From 21-14-0-10-47-8 sp966211795 (GTDB lineage Bacteria > Bdellovibrionota > Bdellovibrionia > Bdellovibrionales > Bdellovibrionaceae): a stretch of DNA of 64,000 bases. The stretch lies in NCBI GenBank assembly GCA_966211795.1, contig CBIHNW010000011.1:62001-126000 (forward strand). The letters run 5' to 3'. The notes beneath the pieces were generated by a model that was given only the letters and a program-made list of their open reading frames with translations, was not told where the DNA came from and did not search any database. Made by a program: the position numbers and the translations under genes. Below, piece by piece: positions 57,933 through 64,000 of the stretch (position 1 is its first letter; each line of letters starts with the position of its first letter).

Positions 57933-58044
57933 AGAGACCTCCGTGGCCCCCAAACTGGCTCGAGAAAAGGGGCTTGGCAAAATACTAAAGTGATTTCTCT
58001 ATTTTGTGGTTTCAAGCTGTAACCATCAAACGGCTTTTGCAAAT

Positions 58045-58695
58045 CTAGGCCAAGGGCACTTTGATGCCAAAGAGCTCTTGATAAATTTGCTCAATCACTT
58101 TTCGTTTCAATAAATCGTTCTGCGGAATGCTGACGTAAAGATTCCGCAGTCGTGTTTCGACTTGCTTCTGATTATCTCCCTGCAATCCGAGATAAGCCGT
58201 GCGCAGTAAAATCAGTGAGGAAGAGCCCAGCAGCGGGCTTTGCTTTTTCACTTGCTCTTCATCTGGTAAAAACAAAGTGCAGAACTCGGCACTTTGCGGT
58301 TTGCAAAAGAGATCGTAAAATCCCCAACTGCCACGCGCGAATTCAGTCAGAAAGGATTCGTGCACCACATCACTTGCGGTCATGGCTTGTTTTTGCAAAC
58401 GCTGGACAGTCGCTCGTGTTTGGAAATCCAGTCTTCGACCCGCCAGTGCTTTTCCACCCAATAAGGGGCGCAAAGCATCGGCCGCCAGCATCTTGGTCAT
58501 TCCAGAGCCGCTTTGATGCAGGTCGAGCAAGCACTGGAGATTTTCTGACGTTTTTTGACCGGCCAAAACGGCATTGTAGGCCTGCATGATCCGATCGGAG
58601 CTTGCGTCGCAATCCAGCGGTCGCGTCGAGCCTTTGGCGGTCGAGAACAGAAAAAGTGCGGCGAAGAGGGTGGTCAGAAGCGAGAGGGTTTTCAT
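58045..58695 (-). CDS. Exported protein of unknown family
   Basis: 216 residues. Signal peptide MKTLSLLTTLFAALFLFSTAKG. The mature part is mainly helical, with Cys in RPLDCDASS, NLQCLLD, LFCKPQ and EFCTLF. I recognise no family. It lies 112 bp from the esterase on the same strand. Confidence 0.6.
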   Translation of the reverse strand: MKTLSLLTTLFAALFLFSTAKGSTRPLDCDASSDRIMQAYNAVLAGQKTSENLQCLLDLHQSGSGMTKMLAADALRPLLGGKALAGRRLDFQTRATVQRLQKQAMTASDVVHESFLTEFARGSWGFYDLFCKPQSAEFCTLFLPDEEQVKKQSPLLGSSSLILLRTAYLGLQGDNQKQVETRLRNLYVSIPQNDLLKRKVIEQIYQELFGIKVPLA

Positions 58696-58818
58696 ATTGA
58701 AAGGCTAAACAATGCGGCAGGGGTGAGCAACTCAGGAAAACTTTCTGAAGCCTTGAGTCGGAGCTCAACTGCGTGTAAAGTCCTCACTTCGCAACAATCC
58801 AATCCTTTTGGGGGTCTT

Positions 58819-59325
58819 ATGATCTATAAAATGACCGTGCCGCTTTTCACAAAAACTTTGAACAACCTGAGTCTGCTTCTCGACAAAGCGGCCCAGCATG
58901 CAGAAGCTAAAAAATTTGATGTCGAAGTCTTGCTGAATTCTCGCCTGGCTCCAGACCAATTTGCCTTCATTCGCCAAGTCCAGATTGCTTGTGACACGGC
59001 AAAGCTTTGCGTCTCTCGATTGACCGGAAAAGAAGCGCCTTCGCATGCCGACACCGAAAAAACTTTGCCGGAACTGAAAGCGCGAATCAAAGACACCGTT
59101 CAGTATTTAAACTCTGTCAGCGCCAACGATTTTAACGGAGCGGAAGAAAAACACATCACCACTCCTCGTTGGGAAAATAAATATTTGCTCGGGAGCGATT
59201 ACGTCACTCATCACGCGATTCCAAATATTTATTTTCATGTGACCACGGCGTATTCAATTCTTCGACACAACGGCGTTGAGATTGGGAAGAAAGATTATTT
59301 GGGCGATTTGCCATTTCGCTCTTAA
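58819..59325 (+). CDS. DUF1993-family protein
   Basis: 168 residues from the ATG at 58819, with GGGGG upstream. DUF1993 features: YKMTVPLFTKTLNNLSLLLDKA, LLNSRLAPDQFAFIRQVQIAC, SHADTEKTLPELKARI and HVTTAYSILRHNGVEIGKKDYLG near the end. The fold is a four-helix DinB-like bundle. Function unknown. It lies 12 bp before rsmG and is probably co-transcribed with it. Confidence 0.85.
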   Translation: MIYKMTVPLFTKTLNNLSLLLDKAAQHAEAKKFDVEVLLNSRLAPDQFAFIRQVQIACDTAKLCVSRLTGKEAPSHADTEKTLPELKARIKDTVQYLNSVSANDFNGAEEKHITTPRWENKYLLGSDYVTHHAIPNIYFHVTTAYSILRHNGVEIGKKDYLGDLPFRS

Positions 59326-59337
59326 AGATCGGCCATC

Positions 59338-59949
59338 ATGAGTTTTGATCAACGAATTCCTTTGATGTTTGAGCTTGGATTTCGCGAGGCCGCCATTGCG
59401 CAGCTTCGCGATTACCTGCAGCTTCTTTGGTCGGCAAATGAAGAGCTCAACCTTTTCAGTCGACAGATGACGCTTGAGGAGCTGGTGGACAATCACTTTA
59501 TCGATTGCCTGCTGCCGCTTCGTTTTTTTCCCAAAGATGTCAAAGTCGCGGCTGATTTTGGATCGGGTGGGGGATTGCCAGGCGTTATCTATGCCCTGCA
59601 ATTTCCCAAGATTCGGTATCAGCTTTTTGAAAAAAGCCCTAAAAAGCGCGAGTTTCTGAATCGTTGCAAAACTTTGGCCCCGAATCTCGAAGTTCAAGGA
59701 GAAATTCCCAAGGTTCTGAAAGATGTCGATGTCGTCACGGCGCGGGCGTTTAAGCCATTGGATGTGATTTTAGACATCAGTCGCGATTATTACCTGAAAA
59801 AGGGCCGGTATTTTCTTCTGAAGGGCCGCCGCGAGAAAATTGACGAGGAAACCCAGCTTGCCCTTAAGAAATTCAAGGACTTGAAGCTTCAAATTGAGCC
59901 TTTGAAATCACCCCTGCTGGATGTCGAGCGCCATCTCGTTCTGATTTAA
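59338..59949 (+). CDS. rsmG: 16S rRNA m7G527 methyltransferase
   Basis: 203 residues. Methylates G527 in 16S rRNA (540 loop), using SAM. Class I methyltransferase: EELNLFSRQMTLEELVDNHFIDCL, SAM loop ADFGSGGGLPGVIYAL, then QLFEKSPKKREFL, VTARAFKPLDV and a C-terminal KGRREKIDEE segment, all as in GidB/RsmG. It is not next to mnmG (gidA) here, unlike in many bacteria. Confidence 0.94.
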   Translation: MSFDQRIPLMFELGFREAAIAQLRDYLQLLWSANEELNLFSRQMTLEELVDNHFIDCLLPLRFFPKDVKVAADFGSGGGLPGVIYALQFPKIRYQLFEKSPKKREFLNRCKTLAPNLEVQGEIPKVLKDVDVVTARAFKPLDVILDISRDYYLKKGRYFLLKGRREKIDEETQLALKKFKDLKLQIEPLKSPLLDVERHLVLI

Positions 59950-60059
59950 AGTCGGGACCTCTATTTCACTCTTCAAAAAGGACCAAAAATCTTGCCCGAC
60001 AAGGCTTTCGGCCTCATACTAGTTGATTCTCCAAAAAACGAATTGAACTAGGTGGAACG

Positions 60060-63000
60060 TTGAAATTAAAGCCTCTGATGAAGACCCACTGGGTGGCTTC
60101 CCAAAATCCGTTGAACGTCTCTTTGCAAGGCCTGAAGCGCGTGATCTTTTCTCCGCCCGAAGGTTTGCTATGTCCGGAATTCAGTGCCGATTCATCGTCG
60201 GCCGTGACCTTACCGGTGAACGAAGGGCTCGCGGCGGAGAATCCGGTTTCGATCCATGAATTGCAAGAGATTCGCTCGCAACGCATGCAACAATCGACAG
60301 ACCTTTTCTGGCGTTATTTTTCGGGTCATGACATGGGCCAATCGACGACAGAAAGCTCGAGCAACGGAATCAAGAATCTGGTGCAATCGGTCGAATTTCA
60401 TTTTGAAGATGGTCGAGTGCTACCGCTGCCCGGAATTTTTCGCCTTCCCGGTTTTCCGCTCTTTCTGGATCCCAAGTTTTACTTTCAAGACTCGAGCTGC
60501 AATTGGGACCGCATCACCACGGTCTCGGCGGACGAATGGATGAAGCCTTTGAAAATGGTGCGACATCTCAAGCGCGGCGAGGATTTGCGTCGCACGTGGT
60601 TTGTCTTGTTGGAAATCCTAGCATGGGCGCTTCAGCGAAAACGGCAGGTGGGCGATCTCGAGGTCCTCTACCGTTCGCGAAACGATTCTCCGCACCGGGC
60701 ATTTCATCTCGAAGAAATTGAGATGCACAAAGAGCTGCCGCTGGCGGCAACGGTCACAAACGAAAAGGGGGCCTTGCATTCGGCGCGAATTCGCGTTTGG
60801 CAGGGACTTTCTGAAGCGGCGCCCGCCGGAGTCTTGCGTCTTCACGCCGCCGATGTGGTGGCCGAGCTTGAAAATTATTTTTTAGGGCCCGTGGTTTCCG
60901 CCCCGGCAGCTGGATTTTTAGAAGAGCCGCTGGCCGAAGAGATCGAAAGCCTTCAAGCCGCCACCAAGCATTCTCATTGGCAGCCGCGCTTTTCCAGTCT
61001 GGAAGCCGGCGCGCGATCGATTCTCAAGTCTTTGGGGCATCTTGAAAAAAGTGTTGGTTCCAACCACGTGGTTTTCGTCAATCATTTGCTGGTGTCGGCC
61101 GATCAGCTCAAGCCCCGCTTGCGACTGAAAAGCGATGAAGGTTCGATGCTGATGTCGGTCTCGTTTCAGGTGAAGCAGCTCGGGATCGAGCACCTGAATC
61201 TTCCGGAAAACTGCACACCCTTGTTGGCGCCGTTTTCGGGTGGTCTGGATCAAATATTAAAAATCGAGCGCAAGGACGTGGCTTCTCGCCACAAACAGTA
61301 CCGGGCGCAGGACCTTTTGTTTTTACGCCATCAGGGACTTTTGATTTTCTCTTTGTTCGAAATGATCAACTGGGTCTTGAAAAAACCATTGAGCTCGGGT
61401 CAGGAAATCGAATTCGTCGAGGATCTTGAGTCACCCCAAGCCGATCAGCAATTTGAAAAGCTGATGCAGTATCTGCAAGGCTCGATCCCGGCGCTTTTAG
61501 GCAAGCCGGATGTGCCATTCAAGGAACTGGTCTCGCCGCAAGCGCAGGGATTGTTTCTCGAATATCTCGAACGCCTGTTCCACACGCTGATGCAGGATCG
61601 CTCGGTCTTGTTCCATCAGAATCAAGTCGTGGAGATTCGCAATGTCCAGGCTAAGGTTTTGCCGATTCTGCGCTTCATGATCTTGCATTTCATTGAAAAC
61701 AGCCGCGGCAAGTTTTTGCTTCGGGCGCAGTCGCCGTTGGGGGATAAATTTCAATCCAGCGTCGCCGTACTGAGCACTTCGGAGATCATTCCGTTCGGCG
61801 CTCACTTTCATCCCCTGTGGGTGGATCTTGGCAATTTTGATCAGCAAACAATCGCCTTGCTGTTCGAGCTCTGCGACAGTGATGTGGACGTCGAACTGAA
61901 CGGCACGCCGCTTTTGAATCAGAGCAATCCCTTTGATTTTGTTTTTAACGTGAAAGATTCGGCCATCGAAGAAGATGGCAATTGGTTTGATCTGCATCCG
62001 CAAATTTTCTTCAACGGCACGCGGGTGTCGAATGAAGATGTGAAAATCAATTTCGGTCAGGGCCACACCGGGTTTATCGAATACCAAGGCCTGATCTATC
62101 GCATCGACAAAGCCTTGCTGCCGTCGCTGAAATCCTTACAAAGATTTTGGAATAAGATCAAAGCTCTGCGCCGTGCGGGGGATAAAAATAAATTTGGCGA
62201 TAACGTTTACCACCTGAACAAATCTCAGGCGCTGGAACTTTTGATGCTGAAGGCCCAGGGCTTTCAAGTGCACGTCGAAGGCGAATGGAAGCGAATCTTT
62301 GACTATTTCGAAAACGGTTTGGGAACCGAGAAAATTCATTTTCCACCCTTGATCGAAAAAAACCTGCTGCCGCACCAGAAAGAGGGGGCGCAGTGGTTGC
62401 ATGATCTCTATCAGTTGCGCCTGGGTGCCATTTTGGCCGACGAAATGGGTTTGGGAAAAACCTTCCAGGTTCTTTCGTTTCTGGCCAGTCTTCAGGCTCA
62501 GCAGCAATTGGGAAAAAGCTTGATCATCGTTCCGACCTCTTTGGTCTACAACTGGATCGACGAGAAAAATAAATTTGCGCCGGATCTGCCAATGCGGGTG
62601 TACCATCCTTCGCAAGAACCAGATTTGCGCAAAGCTTTGCAAGCAGAAGAGCCTTTGATTTTGATCACGACTTACGGATTTTTGATCGAAAACAGCGAAT
62701 TCTTTCAGGCGCAAGATTGGAATGTCTTGGCCATCGATGAAGCGCAGGCCTTAAAGAACATCACTTCGCAACGGGCGGTCGCCGCTCGAAAGATTCGTGC
62801 CCGCTTCAAGCTGTGCGTGACCGGTACGCCAATGGAAAATAATTATTTCGAGTTTTACTCTCTTTGTGACCTGGTCGTTCCGGGTTGCTTAGGCGATGTG
62901 GACGTCTTCCGCCGGGAATACGTCAATCGCGAGGTCCGCTCGGAATCATTGCGCGATCTCAAGCTTGTTTCGAAGCCTTTATTGCTGCGACGGACGAAAC

Positions 63001-63770
63001 TGCAGGTCAATCTCAGTCTGCCGGAAAAAACCGTGCAGAAGGTGAGCTTGCCGTTTGGGACTCAGCAAAAAGAGATCTACAAGAAAATGGCGATGACCTT
63101 CTCGCGACAGGTGGAAGCTTTGATTCAGGATCAAGGTGAACGAAAAGCGCAGATCGCGATGTTTGCGGCCTTGATGCGACTGCGACAGATTTGTTCCGAT
63201 CCGGCTGCCGTGCCCGGCGTCGTCTACCAAGAACAACCGGCCAAGGTCGAACACTTCTTAAGTTCTCTGCAAGAGCACCTAGAAAATCAAGAAAGCGTCA
63301 TTGTCTTCACGCAGTTTCTGTCGACACTGGGACGAATTGAAAAAGAATTGGAGAAAGCGAAAGTTCCGACCTACACCCTGAAGGGTAGTGTCAGCGCCAA
63401 AGAACGCCTGCGCTTGATTTCGGCTTTTCAAGAAAGTCCCGAACCAGGGGTGATGCTGATGACCTTGAAGACGGGCGGGGTGGGCTTGAATCTCACCAAG
63501 GCTTCGGTCGTTTACCACCTGGAACCTTGGTGGAATCCGGCCGTGGAAAATCAGGCGACCGATCGCGCGCACCGCATGGGACAAACGAAGAACGTCAAAG
63601 TCTTTAACTTGTTGATCGAAGGATCACTGGAAGAGCGAATTGCGGATTTGAAATTGAAAAAGCAGGCGTCGTTTGATCGCCTTTTCGGTGTCGAAGAAGA
63701 GATTGATGGTCGCGAGTTTGAGGGCGGCAATTCGCTGACCCGTGAAGACTTCATGTACCTGCTCAAGTAA
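60060..63770 (+). CDS. Giant SNF2-family ATPase with ~770-residue N-terminal region
   Basis: 1236 residues; TTG start preceded by AGGTGG. From about 767 a complete SNF2 motor follows: LLPHQKEGAQWLHDLY, DEMGLGKTFQVLSF (Walker A), IDEAQALKN (DEAQ box), VTGTPMENNYFEFYSL, then the second lobe with VIVFTQFLSTL, MTLKTGGVGLNLTKA and DRAHRMGQTK. Such motors move along DNA or strip proteins. The 770-residue N-terminal region has no motif I recognise beyond a hydrophilic, mixed fold; it is far longer than in bacterial RapA-type proteins. It may be an SNF2 with an N-terminal SWIM-like domain, but I see no CxC-CxH zinc motif. Confidence 0.9.
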   Translation: MKLKPLMKTHWVASQNPLNVSLQGLKRVIFSPPEGLLCPEFSADSSSAVTLPVNEGLAAENPVSIHELQEIRSQRMQQSTDLFWRYFSGHDMGQSTTESSSNGIKNLVQSVEFHFEDGRVLPLPGIFRLPGFPLFLDPKFYFQDSSCNWDRITTVSADEWMKPLKMVRHLKRGEDLRRTWFVLLEILAWALQRKRQVGDLEVLYRSRNDSPHRAFHLEEIEMHKELPLAATVTNEKGALHSARIRVWQGLSEAAPAGVLRLHAADVVAELENYFLGPVVSAPAAGFLEEPLAEEIESLQAATKHSHWQPRFSSLEAGARSILKSLGHLEKSVGSNHVVFVNHLLVSADQLKPRLRLKSDEGSMLMSVSFQVKQLGIEHLNLPENCTPLLAPFSGGLDQILKIERKDVASRHKQYRAQDLLFLRHQGLLIFSLFEMINWVLKKPLSSGQEIEFVEDLESPQADQQFEKLMQYLQGSIPALLGKPDVPFKELVSPQAQGLFLEYLERLFHTLMQDRSVLFHQNQVVEIRNVQAKVLPILRFMILHFIENSRGKFLLRAQSPLGDKFQSSVAVLSTSEIIPFGAHFHPLWVDLGNFDQQTIALLFELCDSDVDVELNGTPLLNQSNPFDFVFNVKDSAIEEDGNWFDLHPQIFFNGTRVSNEDVKINFGQGHTGFIEYQGLIYRIDKALLPSLKSLQRFWNKIKALRRAGDKNKFGDNVYHLNKSQALELLMLKAQGFQVHVEGEWKRIFDYFENGLGTEKIHFPPLIEKNLLPHQKEGAQWLHDLYQLRLGAILADEMGLGKTFQVLSFLASLQAQQQLGKSLIIVPTSLVYNWIDEKNKFAPDLPMRVYHPSQEPDLRKALQAEEPLILITTYGFLIENSEFFQAQDWNVLAIDEAQALKNITSQRAVAARKIRARFKLCVTGTPMENNYFEFYSLCDLVVPGCLGDVDVFRREYVNREVRSESLRDLKLVSKPLLLRRTKLQVNLSLPEKTVQKVSLPFGTQQKEIYKKMAMTFSRQVEALIQDQGERKAQIAMFAALMRLRQICSDPAAVPGVVYQEQPAKVEHFLSSLQEHLENQESVIVFTQFLSTLGRIEKELEKAKVPTYTLKGSVSAKERLRLISAFQESPEPGVMLMTLKTGGVGLNLTKASVVYHLEPWWNPAVENQATDRAHRMGQTKNVKVFNLLIEGSLEERIADLKLKKQASFDRLFGVEEEIDGREFEGGNSLTREDFMYLLK

Positions 63771-63781
63771 GGAATGGGATT

Positions 63782-64000
63782 ATGGGCTTGAATTTGGCCT
63801 TGGGATATCAATTGCCAGAGATTTACCGAAAGCTTCTGCCGAAGGAGCTTTTAAAGGCCGAGATTCAGGAAACCAAGGCGACTTGCAATAGCTGCAACTG
63901 GTCTCCTTACCAACCTCACTTGAAATGTTGCACTTACGAACCTTACTTGCCGAATTTTTTGGTCGGGGCGCTTTTCGAAAGCGAAGCGACGGCGCCCGTG
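63782..64000 (+). CDS. Partial Cys-rich protein cut by the window edge
   Basis: 73 residues visible from ATG 63782, with AAGGA about 9 nt upstream. It reads MGLNLALGYQLPEIYRKLLP.., then ATCNSCNW and, after 12 more residues, KCCTYEPYLPNFLVGAL. The CxxC...CC pattern suggests a metal or Fe-S site, as in Fe-S-oxidoreductase-like small domains. It is 11 bp downstream of the SNF2 gene, so probably one transcript. The C-terminus is unknown. Confidence 0.7.
   Translation, partial: MGLNLALGYQLPEIYRKLLPKELLKAEIQETKATCNSCNWSPYQPHLKCCTYEPYLPNFLVGALFESEATAPV

Overview
The window looks like a chromosomal segment of a Bdellovibrio-like bacterium (phylum Bdellovibrionota). The reasons are moderate G+C by eye, a TIGR02147-family protein, many exported proteins and lipoproteins, several multi-PAS kinases, and a pilin set carrying one giant tip-like subunit. 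I infer this from gene content; I ran no search.

Layout. 1-7.6 kb holds housekeeping and mixed genes: a SWIB-domain protein, methionine aminopeptidase (map), S-adenosylhomocysteinase (ahcY), a secreted HExxH protein, oligoribonuclease (orn), an SDR plus luciferase-like oxidoreductase pair, and an XRE regulator. 7.8-11.5 kb holds an unknown protein, a fatty-acid desaturase with a GNAT-like acyltransferase, and an orphan histidine kinase. 11.8-16.6 kb is a tight five-gene operon for 2-aminophenol-type ring cleavage (AMS dehydrogenase, AmnB-like and AmnA-like dioxygenase subunits, an asparaginase-II-like protein with an altered metal site, and a RidA/AmnD-like deaminase). 16.6-20.6 kb holds a frameshifted TraB/GumN lipoprotein, a DEAD-box helicase, TtcA and an exported HMA protein.

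20.7-22.8 kb is a small, A/T-rich island at the 3' end of tRNA-Asp. It is bounded by 50-bp imperfect direct repeats and carries a toxin-antitoxin pair and a phosphotransferase-like gene, with no integrase. 23-24.6 kb contains a second pair, a winged-helix regulator with a nucleotidyltransferase, headed by three ACCA-N5-TGGT operators at exact 21-bp spacing. 24.6-46.8 kb is a mixture: rhodanese, a 1199-residue six-PAS kinase with its response regulator, lipoproteins, a ClC channel with CBS domains, an RNase D-like exonuclease, a sterol-desaturase-family protein, AraC, YcnI with a natural His tail, a FeeM-like acyltransferase fused to PilZ, a Sak4-like ATPase, a kinase/receiver/hybrid-kinase operon, truncated hemoglobin, a permuted papain-fold protein and beta-carbonic anhydrase.

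46.9-51.8 kb encodes three minor-pilin-like proteins that share one cysteine/tryptophan motif. One of them is 1027 residues, a candidate pilus-tip adhesin. 51.9-64 kb holds a LysR/YgiD/YceI group, a TIGR02147 protein overlapping an exported HExxH protein, a PHB-depolymerase-like esterase, DUF1993, rsmG, a very large SNF2-family ATPase, and a partial Cys-rich gene cut by the right edge.

The strongest candidates for undescribed biology are the tRNA-Asp mini-island, the wHTH/nucleotidyltransferase module with its triple operator, the aminophenol operon with its re-liganded asparaginase homologue, and the three-pilin set with the giant subunit.
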